DNA of 64,000 nucleotides from Hirschia baltica ATCC 49814 (lineage in GTDB: Bacteria > Pseudomonadota > Alphaproteobacteria > Caulobacterales > Hyphomonadaceae): assembly GCF_000023785.1 (NCBI RefSeq), contig NC_012982.1:1054001-1118000 (forward strand). The letters run 5' to 3'. The notes under the pieces were generated by a model. It ran no database searches. It saw nothing but the letters and a program-made list of their open reading frames with translations, and was not told the DNA's origin. Shown piece after piece: positions 44,554 to 54,020 of this stretch; positions within the stretch are counted from its first letter, which is position 1, and each line of letters begins with the position of its first letter. The translations under genes and the position numbers were made by a program.

Positions 44554-45480
44554 ATGCGTTTGCACGGATTAAAATTGGGCGCTGCGATTGCAGGTGCTCT
44601 CACGGTTGGCGCAGGTGCTGCGTTTGCCAATGAACCAGTAGCGATGGCACTTGGCCCACAACCTGCGGCGTCTGCTGTTGCGGAAAATGTGACTTGGTTC
44701 CACAATTATGTGATGGTGATCATTACCGTGATCACGATTTTTGTAACGTTTTTGCTTGGTTGGGTGATTTTGAAATTCAACGCCAAAGCTAATCCTGTTC
44801 CAGCAAAATTTTCGCACAACACCGCAATTGAGGTTATCTGGACAGTTGCTCCAGTGTTGATCTTGTTTGCGATTGCGATCTTCTCATTCCCGCTTCTATT
44901 TGAACAAGACGTTGAGCCAACCAAGCAAAAACTTGAAAATGGTGAGTATGCTGAGATTGCACCTGAAGATTGGGTAACAATCAAAACATATGGTCGCCAA
45001 TGGTATTGGTCTTACTTCATCGACACTGAAAACGCTGATGGTGAAGTAGAGGTTGTTGAATTTGATGCGCGTATGATCGCTGAAGATGATATTCCTTCTA
45101 CACCGGGTGCACGCCGCAATCTATCAACTGATAATCCGCTTGTTCTGCCTCAGGGCAAATACATTCGTATGAACCTTGCTGCTTCAGATGTGATCCACTC
45201 ATGGGCAATGCCTGCTTTCCGCCTGAAGACAGATGCTGTGCCAGGTCGCTTGAACCAACTTTGGTTTAAAGCTGAAAAGCTTGGTGTGTATTACGGTCAA
45301 TGTTCAGAGCTTTGCGGCCGCGATCACGCATTCATGCCGATTGAAATGCGCATCGTGCCTCAAGATCAATATGATCAATGGCTGAGCCTAGCGGCGAATG
45401 ACATTGACGAAGCAACTACATACATCAACCAAGTCGCCCCACGTCCAGCTGCGCCTGTTCGTGTGGCCTCGGCTCAATAA
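44554..45480 (+). CDS. coxB: Cytochrome c oxidase subunit II
   Basis: Copper-A subunit of aa3-type oxidase. 308 residues from the ATG at 44554, chosen because a signal peptide starts there ([16 protein letters not shown], cleavage after AAFA); ATGs at 44500 and 44521 are longer options. Two spans follow (near residues 50-75 and 92-115), then the cupredoxin domain with YGRQWYWSY, the first ligand His in DVIHSWAMP, and the complete CuA site [16 protein letters not shown]. The first gene of the cox operon, with ctaD 22 bases downstream. Confidence 0.95.
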   Translation: MRLHGLKLGAAIAGALTVGAGAAFANEPVAMALGPQPAASAVAENVTWFHNYVMVIITVITIFVTFLLGWVILKFNAKANPVPAKFSHNTAIEVIWTVAPVLILFAIAIFSFPLLFEQDVEPTKQKLENGEYAEIAPEDWVTIKTYGRQWYWSYFIDTENADGEVEVVEFDARMIAEDDIPSTPGARRNLSTDNPLVLPQGKYIRMNLAASDVIHSWAMPAFRLKTDAVPGRLNQLWFKAEKLGVYYGQCSELCGRDHAFMPIEMRIVPQDQYDQWLSLAANDIDEATTYINQVAPRPAAPVRVASAQ

Positions 45481-45502
45481 TTTAAGAAGGAGCGAAGGTC
45501 CC

Positions 45503-47176
45503 ATGACGACGGAACCGACGATCAAAAGAGAAGCCGTGGCAGACCACCATGATGGTGATCACACGGGTGCACCAAGTGTCTGGTCTCCAGCACGCTGGTT
45601 GTTTTCAACAAACCACAAAGACATTGGTATCATGTACCTTGTTTTTGCTATGTTTGCGGGTGTTATCGGATTTGGCCTTTCGGGGATGATCCGCATTGAG
45701 CTTATGGAGCCGGGTGTACAATATTTCACCGGCCTAGAAGGCTCTTGGGGTGATCAGCACAACTACAATGTTGTGACGACAATGCACGGACTGACAATGA
45801 TTTTCTTCATGGTTATGCCTGCGCTTATTGGTGGATTTGGTAACTTCTTTGTTCCAATCATGATTGGTGCGCCGGATATGGCGATGCCGCGCATGAACAA
45901 TATTTCTTTCTGGCTTATGCCTTTCTCATTTGGTCTGGCATTGCTGTCTATGTTTGTGCCGGGTGTGAATGAAACAGCCAAAGGTTTTGGTGGTGGTTGG
46001 GTGCTATATCCACCGCTTTCGACATCAGGTCACCCAGGTTCTTCCATGGACCTTCTGATCTTGTCGCTTCACATCGCTGGTATTTCTTCAATTTTGGGTG
46101 CGATTAACTTCATCGTGACAATCTTGAACATGCGGGCACCGGGTATGACGATCCACAAAATGCCTTTGTTCGCATGGGCTTTGTTGATCACTGCATTCCT
46201 TCTTGTGCTTGCTCTTCCTGTTCTTGCTGCTGCGCTGACAATGCTTCTGACTGACCGTAACTTCGGATCTCAGTTTTTTGACCCTGCTGGTGGTGGTGAC
46301 CCGATCATGTTCCAACACTTGTTCTGGTTCTTTGGACACCCAGAAGTGTACATCATGATTTTGCCGGGATTTGGTATCATTTCCCACATCGTTTCTACCT
46401 TCTCTAAGAAACCAGTCTTTGGTTACCTCGCGATGGCATATGCGATGGCTGCGATTGGTTTTATCGGCTTTATCGTGTGGGCACACCACATGTATACTGT
46501 TGGTATGGGCGTTGAACTGAAAGCATACTTTGTGGCGGCGACAATGGTTATTGCTGTGCCTACAGGTGTGAAAATCTTCTCATGGATCGCGACAATGTGG
46601 GGTGGATCTATCACTTTCACAGTCCCAATGCTTTGGGCAATTGGTTTCATCTTCTTGTTTACCGTGGGTGGTGTAACGGGTGTGATGCTTGCCAATGCTG
46701 GTGTCGACCACATGCTTCACGACACATATTACGTCGTGGCTCACTTCCACTATGTGCTATCACTTGGTGCGGTGTTTACACTGTTTGCTGGTTGGTATTA
46801 CTGGTTCGAGAAAATGTTTGGTATTAAGTACAACGCACCTTTGGCTGCTTTGCACTTCTGGCTGATGTTTATCGGTACGAACATGATTTTCTTTCCGCAA
46901 CACTTCTTGGGTCTAAACGGTATGCCACGTCGTTATGTGGATTACCCAGATGCATTTGAGTTCTGGAATAGAATTTCGACATATGGTTACATGATCACTG
47001 CTGTTGCTATGATTGTTTTCTTCTCCGGACTGATCCTTTCCATGATCGTACGTAAGAAAGCTGAAGCGAACCCTTGGGGAGAGTATGCGACAACACTTGA
47101 GTGGACATTGTCTTCACCTCCACCTTTCCACCAGTTCAACGAACTACCTGTCGTTAAAAACGCTGGCGGACACTAA
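45503..47176 (+). CDS. ctaD: Cytochrome c oxidase subunit I
   Basis: Catalytic heme a/a3-CuB subunit. 557 residues from the ATG at 45503, with a strong ribosome site (AAGAAGGAGCG). The open frame extends further upstream into coxB but that is not coding in this frame. Twelve spans are visible. Heme ligand His in [11 protein letters not shown], the K- and D-channel part [23 protein letters not shown], the CuB/Tyr pair in [21 protein letters not shown], paired His in [10 protein letters not shown], and the heme a3/a His ligands in [14 protein letters not shown]. Confidence 0.97.
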   Translation: MTTEPTIKREAVADHHDGDHTGAPSVWSPARWLFSTNHKDIGIMYLVFAMFAGVIGFGLSGMIRIELMEPGVQYFTGLEGSWGDQHNYNVVTTMHGLTMIFFMVMPALIGGFGNFFVPIMIGAPDMAMPRMNNISFWLMPFSFGLALLSMFVPGVNETAKGFGGGWVLYPPLSTSGHPGSSMDLLILSLHIAGISSILGAINFIVTILNMRAPGMTIHKMPLFAWALLITAFLLVLALPVLAAALTMLLTDRNFGSQFFDPAGGGDPIMFQHLFWFFGHPEVYIMILPGFGIISHIVSTFSKKPVFGYLAMAYAMAAIGFIGFIVWAHHMYTVGMGVELKAYFVAATMVIAVPTGVKIFSWIATMWGGSITFTVPMLWAIGFIFLFTVGGVTGVMLANAGVDHMLHDTYYVVAHFHYVLSLGAVFTLFAGWYYWFEKMFGIKYNAPLAALHFWLMFIGTNMIFFPQHFLGLNGMPRRYVDYPDAFEFWNRISTYGYMITAVAMIVFFSGLILSMIVRKKAEANPWGEYATTLEWTLSSPPPFHQFNELPVVKNAGGH

Positions 47177-47184
47177 GTGAAAAC

Positions 47185-47215
47185 GCATATCGGCTCGCGA
47201 GTGACGCCGATATGC
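47185..47215 (+). other. Intercistronic stem-loop 1 (ctaD-ctaB)
   Basis: GCATATCGGC (47185-47194) pairs perfectly with GCCGATATGC (47206-47215) around an 11-base loop, 9 bases after the ctaD stop. An AAAG run follows, not a T-tract, so it does not look like an intrinsic terminator. More likely an mRNA end-stabiliser or attenuator within the cox operon; inference. Confidence 0.6.
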
Positions 47216-47226
47216 TAAAGAAACCT

Positions 47227-47273
47227 CAATCGCTCTCCTGCAAAGCCATACTGCTTCAGCAGGGGAGCGATTG
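47227..47273 (+). other. Intercistronic stem-loop 2 (ctaD-ctaB)
   Basis: CAATCGCTCTCCTGC (47227-47241) pairs with GCAGGGGAGCGATTG (47259-47273): 15 pairs including one G-U, loop of 17 bases. It ends 18 bases before the ctaB ATG with no T-tract, and could lower translation or protect the upstream mRNA. Together with stem-loop 1 it fills most of the gap. Confidence 0.6.
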
Positions 47274-47291
47274 TATCATTAGATTGAAAAA

Positions 47292-48257
47292 ATGAGCGAT
47301 ATAGCCACCCCTTTAGAAGATGACATTCGCATGGCCAGTTTTGGTGATTACGTGCAGCTTATGAAGCCGCGCGTGATGATGCTTGTTGTGTTCACTGCAT
47401 TTGCTGGCTTGATTGCTGCACCGGGTTCTATGAACTGGGTGACTGCATCTGCAGCTGTTTTATCAGTTGCGTTGGCATCTGGCGCGGCTGGATCGCTGAA
47501 TATGTGGTATGATCACGATATAGATGCGATCATGAAGCGTACAGTTGTGCGTCCTATTCCATCGGGCCTTATTCCAAGAGATGAAGCATTAGGCCTTGGC
47601 CTGATCATGTCCTTTGTTTCGGTGACGATTATGGCGCTTGCAGCCAATCCGCTCGCAGCGGGTATATTGGCATTTTCTATTTTCTTCTATGCCGTCGTTT
47701 ATACGATTTGGCTCAAACGCTCGACATCGCAAAATATTGTGATTGGCGGGGCCGCTGGTGCATTTCCGCCAATGATTGGGTGGGCTGCTGCAACAGGTGA
47801 AGCGCCTTTAAATGCTTGGTTATTATTTGCCATAATCTTCTTCTGGACGCCGCCGCATTTCTGGGCTTTGTCTCTTTGGACAAGCAAGGAATATGGCAAA
47901 GCTGGTGTGCCTATGTTGCCGGTCACGCATGGTTCAAAAAATACACGACTTCAAATTCTTTTATACTCCATCCTTCTATTGCCAATCGGTATGTCTCCTG
48001 TGGTAACTGGATTGGGCGGATATGTTTACATGATAGCGTCTTTTGGTCTCGGCGCTTGGTTTTTGTGGGCAGCAATTCGTGTCTATCTGTCTAAAGCGGG
48101 AGATGATGATGCGGTTGGCGAAAGCGATCTTGTTCACGCCAAAAAACTGTTTGGGATATCCATAGTTTATCTGTTTGCGTTGTTCGCTGTTTTAGCGATC
48201 GAGCAGGGGCTAGGGCTTCACTTTGCAACTCCCTTTGTGTTGGAGGGGCTAGCATGA
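47292..48257 (+). CDS. ctaB: Protoheme IX farnesyltransferase (heme O synthase)
   Basis: Adds farnesyl to heme b on the way to heme a for the oxidase; inner-membrane UbiA-superfamily enzyme. 321 residues. Asp-rich motif NMWYDHDIDAIMKRTVVRPIPSG with the heme-specific RTxxRP, and the second block in TPPHFWALSLWTSKEYGKAGVPMLPV. Located inside the cox operon; the stop overlaps the next start (ATGA). Confidence 0.97.
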   Translation: MSDIATPLEDDIRMASFGDYVQLMKPRVMMLVVFTAFAGLIAAPGSMNWVTASAAVLSVALASGAAGSLNMWYDHDIDAIMKRTVVRPIPSGLIPRDEALGLGLIMSFVSVTIMALAANPLAAGILAFSIFFYAVVYTIWLKRSTSQNIVIGGAAGAFPPMIGWAAATGEAPLNAWLLFAIIFFWTPPHFWALSLWTSKEYGKAGVPMLPVTHGSKNTRLQILLYSILLLPIGMSPVVTGLGGYVYMIASFGLGAWFLWAAIRVYLSKAGDDDAVGESDLVHAKKLFGISIVYLFALFAVLAIEQGLGLHFATPFVLEGLA

Positions 48258-48553
48258 GTGAGCAAACAACGCCTGTAATGGAAACAATCAAGCTGACACC
48301 TGCTCAAGAGAAAATTCGCAAAAGACGTGGCCTTCTTTTGGCTTTGGCATTGTTTAGTTTTGTGATTCTCGTTTTTGTCATCACTTTGGTTCGATTGGGT
48401 GAAAACGCATCGGTCGTCGCAAACTCGAGAGATTTTTCGACTGCCGTTGAATATTTCTCTGACGACGGCACCAAAATTACTGCTGATGGTAAAGTTGTCG
48501 AAGAAACACCTGATTTAATTGTCGAATCTGAAGACGATGAGGCCGGGCAATGA
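48254..48553 (+). CDS. CoxF-like small membrane protein of the cox operon
   Basis: 99 residues: a basic N-terminal segment (QEKIRKRRG), one hydrophobic span (about residues 31-50, LLLALALFSFVILVFVITLV) and an acidic C-terminal tail of about 45 residues facing the periplasm by the positive-inside rule. Size, shape and position between ctaB and ctaG match the small CoxF proteins of alphaproteobacterial oxidase operons, whose role is not well defined. Both ends overlap the neighbours by 4 bases (ATGA), so translation is coupled. Confidence 0.8.
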   Translation: MSEQTTPVMETIKLTPAQEKIRKRRGLLLALALFSFVILVFVITLVRLGENASVVANSRDFSTAVEYFSDDGTKITADGKVVEETPDLIVESEDDEAGQ

Positions 48554-49122
48554 AAATATCTCGTAATGCCAAGACCACTGGTATCCTTGGAGTTGTTGCT
48601 CTGGGGATGTTGGGTTTAGGGTTTGCTGCCGTTCCTTTATATGATGCATTTTGCAAAGTGACTGGCTTTGGCGGAACCACACAAATTGCCCAAAAACGTC
48701 CTGACCAAGTGCTGGAACGTGAAGTGATTGTCCGCTTGGATACAAACACAGGGCCGCAGACTGGTCTGAGTTTTAAGGCTGTCGATCGCACTTTCCCTAT
48801 TCACCTTGGTGAAACAGGCATGGTGTTTTTTGAAATTTCCAATGATACCGACCATCCGATTACGGCAATGGCAGCTTATAATGTAGCGCCGCATAAGGCA
48901 GGGCCGTATTTTAATAAGCTTGAATGTTTCTGTTTTGAGGAACGCGTATTTGAACCGGGTGCCAAAGAGCGTTTACCCGTTATCTTCTACATTGACCCTG
49001 AAATGGATTCCGAAAAACAGTTGGACGACATAACTGATATTACGCTTTCGTATACTTTTTACGATACGGATGCGGAAAAACACCTAACCGCTCGGCTTGA
49101 TAACGAGGTTTCACCACACTAA
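48550..49122 (+). CDS. ctaG: Cytochrome c oxidase copper chaperone CtaG/Cox11
   Basis: Inserts copper into the CuB site of subunit I. 190 residues with an N-terminal membrane anchor (GILGVVALGMLGLGFAAVPLYDAFCKVTGFGG) and a periplasmic immunoglobulin-like domain. The copper-binding cysteines are in NKLECFCFEE, the Cox11 signature, and a further Cys is in DAFCKVTG. The C-terminal YIDPEMDSEKQLDDITDITLSYTFY is also typical. Overlaps the CoxF-like gene by 4 bases. Confidence 0.96.
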   Translation: MKISRNAKTTGILGVVALGMLGLGFAAVPLYDAFCKVTGFGGTTQIAQKRPDQVLEREVIVRLDTNTGPQTGLSFKAVDRTFPIHLGETGMVFFEISNDTDHPITAMAAYNVAPHKAGPYFNKLECFCFEERVFEPGAKERLPVIFYIDPEMDSEKQLDDITDITLSYTFYDTDAEKHLTARLDNEVSPH

Positions 49123-49178
49123 ACCTCGCAGCCAGCAAAAGAATTGACGAACGCGACTTAAACTTGAGGGAATTGGCC

Positions 49179-50069
49179 ATGGCGCACGGCGCAACAAAAC
49201 ATGACTATCACATTGTAGACCCAAGTCCTTGGCCTGTATTGGCCTCATTGGGTCTATTTGTATTGGCGCTTGGCGGCGTTGCTTTTATGAAAGGCCTGTT
49301 GGGCATTCCTGAAGGCAATATCCTGACGATTGTGCCAGGTCTTTTAATCATCACAGTCGTATTGATCGGCTGGTGGGCTGATACGATTAAAGAGAGCCGT
49401 GCAGGAGACCACACACCTGTTGTTCAGATGTCTCTGAAATACGGCATGATCCTGTTCATTGCCTCTGAGGTTATGTTCTTTGTTGGCTGGTTTTGGTCAT
49501 TCTTCGAAATGGTTATTTTCCATGAGCACCGTGCAACGGGAATGGATGTAGCGCAATTTGAAAATCTTGCAGCGTGGGCAAACTGGCCTGTGATGCAGAA
49601 TGATGGTCATCAAGTGCAAACTTTTGACCCTTTCCACCTGCCATTGATCAACACATTGATCCTGCTTTTATCAGGAACAACAGTGACTTGGGCACACCAC
49701 GCACTTCAAGAAGCAGACTATAAAGGCGCTAAGCTTGGTCTTTTTCTGACAGTTATCCTTGGTGCATTCTTCACCTTCTTGCAGGTTATAGAATATCAGC
49801 ACGCAGGTTTCTCTTTTGATGGATCACTTTACGGATCAGCTTTCTACATGGCGACAGGGTTCCACGGAGCACACGTTGTTATTGGAACGCTATTCCTTGC
49901 CGTTTGTTTGTTCCGCCTATTGGCTAATAACATGACTGCAGAGAAGCATCTCGGGTTCGAATTTGCCGCATGGTATTGGCACTTCGTGGATGTAGTATGG
50001 TTGTTCCTGTTTGCATTTGTATATGTGGCACCACACATCGTTTTAGGCGGTGGCGGAGGTCACCACTAG
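49179..50069 (+). CDS. ctaE: Cytochrome c oxidase subunit III
   Basis: 296 residues from the ATG at 49179, which has a GAGGG ribosome site; an in-frame TTG upstream is not needed. Seven spans expected for the family. Conserved blocks: KHDYHIVDPSPWPVLASLG at the N-terminus, FIASEVMFFVGWFWSFFE, TVTWAHHALQEADYKGAKLGL, and GFHGAHVVIGTLFLAVCLFRL with WYWHFVDVVWLFLFAFVYV. Structural subunit with bound lipid that supports proton uptake. Followed by a DUF983 gene. Confidence 0.97.
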   Translation: MAHGATKHDYHIVDPSPWPVLASLGLFVLALGGVAFMKGLLGIPEGNILTIVPGLLIITVVLIGWWADTIKESRAGDHTPVVQMSLKYGMILFIASEVMFFVGWFWSFFEMVIFHEHRATGMDVAQFENLAAWANWPVMQNDGHQVQTFDPFHLPLINTLILLLSGTTVTWAHHALQEADYKGAKLGLFLTVILGAFFTFLQVIEYQHAGFSFDGSLYGSAFYMATGFHGAHVVIGTLFLAVCLFRLLANNMTAEKHLGFEFAAWYWHFVDVVWLFLFAFVYVAPHIVLGGGGGHH

Positions 50070-50091
50070 TCTGATTTAAGAAAGCGACGAT

Positions 50092-50469
50092 ATGGCTAAA
50101 GTTTCCCCGTTTTCCGCCGGCATTAATTGTCGTTGTCCAGAATGCGGGGAAGGTCAGCTTTTTCGTGGCTATCTTGAAATGAATGATGAATGTGCGGCGT
50201 GTGGAGCTGATTTCACCGTCGCAGATTCTGGTGATGGTCCTGCATTCTTCGTTATGTGGATAGCCATGATTGTCATCGTACCTTTAGGTATGTTGTTTCA
50301 TCTTTGGTTGAGACCACCTGTCTGGGTGCACTTATTGATATTTCCACCTGTTATTATATTGTTTTGCTTGTGGCTTTTGCGTCCAGCCAAGTCTTTGCTT
50401 TTCGCTTCTCAATGGGCGAATAAGGCTGAAGAAGCTCAGTTTGAAAAGCATGCTGATCAACAAAATTAG
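50092..50469 (+). CDS. DUF983 family protein
   Basis: 125 residues. An N-terminal zinc-ribbon with two CxxC pairs (NCRCPECGEGQLF and DECAACGADF), then the family block DSGDGPAFFVMWIAMIVIVP, and two hydrophobic segments (about residues 56-76 and 82-103). DUF983 genes lie between subunit III and surf1 in many alphaproteobacterial oxidase operons. The function is not established; oxidase assembly is inferred from position. Confidence 0.9.
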   Translation: MAKVSPFSAGINCRCPECGEGQLFRGYLEMNDECAACGADFTVADSGDGPAFFVMWIAMIVIVPLGMLFHLWLRPPVWVHLLIFPPVIILFCLWLLRPAKSLLFASQWANKAEEAQFEKHADQQN

Positions 50470-50534
50470 GTAAAATTTGGATCGCTAAAATCTAATTTTT
50501 CTCCTGTTTTTCTCCTGCGGAGCGCCATGTCTCA

Positions 50535-51224
50535 ATGACATTTAAACCCCTTCCAATTTTGACAATTTGCAGTGTGCTGGTGTTGGGCCTGCTATTGTGG
50601 TTGGGGCAATGGCAATGGCAACGCGCGGGCTGGAAAGCTGAACTTATCAGCGAATTTCATCAACAAGAGTCTCGAGGTATTCGCGACCTAGATACGGCTT
50701 TATGTGCGGACAATGACGAGTCAGTGCGCTCTCGCGTGCAATCTAGTAACGCTGTATCGCCGGAATGGTTACGTGTTTTTGGTCAATCGACGGATGGACG
50801 TCCGGGGTGGCGTATTTTTACGGCGATTGAACAACCTGATTGCATTGAGGGCGCGATACTCGCTGAATCTGCCTTTGAAGATTACAATGGCAAAATAGAG
50901 TTGATTGATACTTTTCGGATTGCGCCGGTGAGTGAAAACAAAACAGCTTTTTCAAATGAAAATTCACCAGAGACGAATGAATGGTATTGGTTTGATCTGG
51001 AGGCGATGGAAGACAGTTTATTTGTGACCAAGCCAAATTTTCTGAACACTGATATTGTATTGCTTGCGAGCAATGGTCTGCCTGCCGATCTAACGCAAAC
51101 GCCGCCTTCCAAACATATTGGATATTCTTTGACGTGGTATGGGATGGCAATTGCGCTATTTGTGTTGTACCTCGCATTCCATATTCGTGCCGGGCGCTTG
51201 AGCTTTGGCAAAAAAGACAGTTAG
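50535..51224 (+). CDS. SURF1-family oxidase assembly protein
   Basis: 229 residues with one membrane span at each end (ILTICSVLVLGLLLWLGQWQWQRAGWK near the N-terminus; YSLTWYGMAIALFVLYLAFHIRAG near the C-terminus) and a periplasmic loop between, the Surf1 layout. The N-terminal LGQWQWQRAGWK and C-terminal HIGYSLTWYGMA are family hallmarks. SURF1 helps place heme a in subunit I. The central loop is poorly conserved. Located between DUF983 and thrC in the operon. Confidence 0.9.
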   Translation: MTFKPLPILTICSVLVLGLLLWLGQWQWQRAGWKAELISEFHQQESRGIRDLDTALCADNDESVRSRVQSSNAVSPEWLRVFGQSTDGRPGWRIFTAIEQPDCIEGAILAESAFEDYNGKIELIDTFRIAPVSENKTAFSNENSPETNEWYWFDLEAMEDSLFVTKPNFLNTDIVLLASNGLPADLTQTPPSKHIGYSLTWYGMAIALFVLYLAFHIRAGRLSFGKKDS

Positions 51225-51248
51225 ACGACTTATAAGGCGATAGACCCC

Positions 51249-52637
51249 ATGCGCTATATTTCTACTCGAGGCGGAGCAGAGCCCGTTGATTTTGTAACAG
51301 CCAGTCTTGCAGGACTTGCACCTGATGGTGGTTTGTACATTCCTCAGGAGTTTCCAACGATTGATCGTCCGGCGCAGGATGAGCCTTACCATGTAACTGC
51401 TGCACGCATTCTAAAAGCGTTTGCAGGTGAGTCCATTGAATATGATGTGATTGAAGATCTTGCTGCCAAAGCTTATGGTGCATTCTCACACCAGTCTGTT
51501 GCGCCTTTGACGCAAATTGGACAAGGCAAATGGATGATGGAATTGCACCATGGTCCGACGCTTGCGTTTAAAGATGTGGCGATGCGCTTTATTGCGCAGC
51601 TTTATGATTATGCCCTTGGTCAGCGCGGTGAGCGTATGACGATTGTGTGTGCGACATCTGGCGATACAGGCGGAGCGGCAGCGGCTGCATTTGCTGGAGC
51701 TGAAAATGTAGATGTTATGATTTTGCATCCGCACAATCGTATCTCTCCCGTGCAGCGTGTTTTCATGTCGGCAACGGGTGCGTCTAATATTCATAATTTT
51801 GCGCTTGAGGGTGATTTTGATCAGTGTCAGGCGATCGTCAAAGAATTGTTTGCTGATGAGCAAACTAAACGCCGTTTGAATTTATCGGGCGTCAACTCCA
51901 TCAATTGGACACGTATAGCGGCGCAATCTGTTTATTTTGCAACCGCGCAAGCTCAACTAGGCGCTGATGCAAAAATTCGTTTCGTTGTGCCATCAGGTAA
52001 TTTTGGGGATGCGTTAGCTGGGTATGTTGCTGCGCGCTCTGGCCTGTTGAACGGATTTGAATGTCACGTGGCCGTGAATGCCAATGATGCAATGGCCCGT
52101 TTGCTGGATGGTCAGGAATTGAAAAAAGGCGAGACAACACCAACGAAAAGTCCTGCTATGGATATTCAGGTGCCATCTAACTTTGAGCGTCTATTATTTG
52201 AAGCCACTGGTCGAGACGGTGCTGCGATTAAAGCAGCTTATGATCAACTTGCTAAAGATGGCGCTGCGCCATTGCCAGAAAAAGCAATTGGTCCGCTTGG
52301 CTGCATGGGCTTTACGGCAAGTGCAGTTTCTGATGCTGAGACATTTGTAGAAATGCAAAAGACGCTGGATGAAACTGGCTGGCAAGTGTGTCCACATACA
52401 GCTGTTGGATTGTACGCTTTGCGGCATAATCCATCAAAAGATGTTGTCGATGTTGTGCTTTCAACTGCACATGCCGCGAAATTTCCTGAGACAGTTTTGG
52501 AAGCAATTGGACAAGATGCACCGCTGCCTGCACGTGCGCATGAATTTACATCTCGCCCAGAAGTTTTTGAGACAGGGCCAATGGATATCAATCATGTTAA
52601 AGAGCGTATGGTTGCACTATCCCGGGTGACTGCTTGA
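51249..52637 (+). CDS. thrC: Threonine synthase
   Basis: PLP enzyme turning O-phosphohomoserine into threonine. 462 residues, type of E. coli and other bacteria with the long N-terminal domain. The start MRYISTRGGAEPVDFVTASLAGLAPDGGLYIP, the PLP lysine in HGPTLAFKDVAMRF, and ATSGDTGGAAAAAFAG are conserved. It sits at the end of the oxidase operon as in many alphaproteobacteria. The stop overlaps the next start (TTGA). The kinase thrB is at about 61 kb. Confidence 0.97.
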   Translation: MRYISTRGGAEPVDFVTASLAGLAPDGGLYIPQEFPTIDRPAQDEPYHVTAARILKAFAGESIEYDVIEDLAAKAYGAFSHQSVAPLTQIGQGKWMMELHHGPTLAFKDVAMRFIAQLYDYALGQRGERMTIVCATSGDTGGAAAAAFAGAENVDVMILHPHNRISPVQRVFMSATGASNIHNFALEGDFDQCQAIVKELFADEQTKRRLNLSGVNSINWTRIAAQSVYFATAQAQLGADAKIRFVVPSGNFGDALAGYVAARSGLLNGFECHVAVNANDAMARLLDGQELKKGETTPTKSPAMDIQVPSNFERLLFEATGRDGAAIKAAYDQLAKDGAAPLPEKAIGPLGCMGFTASAVSDAETFVEMQKTLDETGWQVCPHTAVGLYALRHNPSKDVVDVVLSTAHAAKFPETVLEAIGQDAPLPARAHEFTSRPEVFETGPMDINHVKERMVALSRVTA

Positions 52638-53917
52638 GCGGTTCTTTAGATAATTTAAATGACGACAATCGCGAGCTTGTCACCTTTCCTAATGGCGCAC
52701 GTTTAGTGCTTGATCCCATGCCGCACTTGCAAACGACAAGTGTGGGTGTGTGGGTGGATGCGGGCGCGCGCGATGAGACGCCTGAAAATAACGGCATTGC
52801 TCATTTGCTTGAGCATATGGCGTTTAAGGGAGCAGGTGGTCTGGGTGCGCGTGAGCTTGTTGAGCGTGTGGAAGATCGCGGCGGTGTGATGAATGCATCC
52901 ACTGGCTATGAGCGCACTGGTTTTTATGTGCGCTGCCTTGCTGAAGATGCAGCCGACATGCTCGATATTTCTGCGGGTTTGGCATTAGATCAACAGCTTC
53001 CAGAAGACGAGCTGGAACGCGAAAAGGGTGTTGTTGTTCAAGAGATTGGCGAAGCATCTGATCAAGCCGAAGATTTGGTGTTTGAACTTGCCCAAGCAGC
53101 CTCTTGGCCAGATCATGCAATCGGGCGTTCTGTGCTGGGAACAGAAGCAAGCCTAAAAGATATTAGCTGTGCGCAATTGCGTGATTTTGTTGAAACAAAT
53201 TATGTTGCCAATCGCGTTGTGATGTCTGTTGCTGGGCATTTTGATCGTGACCAGATTATTGCACAATCTCAAAAATGGTTAGAGCCGCTTAAAGCGGGAG
53301 CTGCGCCTATTCGGTTGAAACCTGAATATGGCAATGGCGCTATTGTACGTGAACGCGATACTGAACAAGCGCATATGGTGTTGTCTTTTCCGGCTCCAGA
53401 TTCTCGCACGCAAGACCGTTTCGCAGCACGTTTATTTGAAGAGATATTTGGCGGCGGTATGTCTTCACGCCTTTATCAGGAAGTGCGCGAGAAGCGCGGC
53501 CTTGCTTATACGATTGATGCTGAATTTGATTCTTATGCTGATACTGGGCGGTTTAATGTCTATTGCGGATGTGACCCATCAGATACGATGGAAGTGCAGA
53601 AAATCGTCAAAGAGCTTTGGTTAGAGTTTGCGAATGCGGGGCCAAGCGAAGCTGAACTAAAACGTGCAATCGCTATTCAAAAAGCGCAGTTTGCGATGTC
53701 TTCTGAAGGTCCATCAGCGCGTGCTAGCTCTGGGGCATATGAATTGTTTACATTTGATCGGTTGATCAATTTATCTGAAGCCCTTGTGGCGATTGATAAA
53801 GTATCATTGGATGAAGTGAAGTTATGCGCCCAAAATTCTACGCAAGGCAAGGCGACAGCAAGCTGTGTTGGTCCTGCAAATTGCCTAGATGCTGCCTTTA
53901 ATTTCACCCAAGGATAG
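52634..53917 (+). CDS. M16 family zinc peptidase (processing-peptidase-like)
   Basis: 427 residues from a TTG start that overlaps the thrC stop; no good ATG is near. The inverted zinc motif HxxEH is in GIAHLLEHMAFKG at about residue 55, with the third ligand Glu about 75 residues further in ELEREKGVVVQEIGE. The second, inactive half contains the glycine-rich FEEIFGGGMSSRLYQEVREKRGLAY. The closest relatives are the mitochondrial processing peptidase-like proteins of alphaproteobacteria, found next to thrC. No signal peptide is seen, so it is probably cytoplasmic. Confidence 0.93.
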   Translation: MSGSLDNLNDDNRELVTFPNGARLVLDPMPHLQTTSVGVWVDAGARDETPENNGIAHLLEHMAFKGAGGLGARELVERVEDRGGVMNASTGYERTGFYVRCLAEDAADMLDISAGLALDQQLPEDELEREKGVVVQEIGEASDQAEDLVFELAQAASWPDHAIGRSVLGTEASLKDISCAQLRDFVETNYVANRVVMSVAGHFDRDQIIAQSQKWLEPLKAGAAPIRLKPEYGNGAIVRERDTEQAHMVLSFPAPDSRTQDRFAARLFEEIFGGGMSSRLYQEVREKRGLAYTIDAEFDSYADTGRFNVYCGCDPSDTMEVQKIVKELWLEFANAGPSEAELKRAIAIQKAQFAMSSEGPSARASSGAYELFTFDRLINLSEALVAIDKVSLDEVKLCAQNSTQGKATASCVGPANCLDAAFNFTQG

Positions 53918-53924
53918 AGCTTGT

Positions 53925-53939
53925 ATCACTTTAAGTGAT
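53925..53939. promoter_or_regulatory. 15-bp palindrome after the M16 peptidase gene
   Basis: ATCACTT-T-AAGTGAT is a perfect palindrome with one central base, 7 bases after the M16 stop and 82 bases before the EAL-domain start codon. It could be an operator for the EAL gene or a short hairpin. No T-tract. Confidence 0.4.
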
Positions 53940-54020
53940 TTGTGAGAAAGAATTAAAAATAACCTTCTCGCTATTTACCAAAACGCGGTTTAGAATTTGC
54001 TTCCGATCTAGGAGAAGTGA

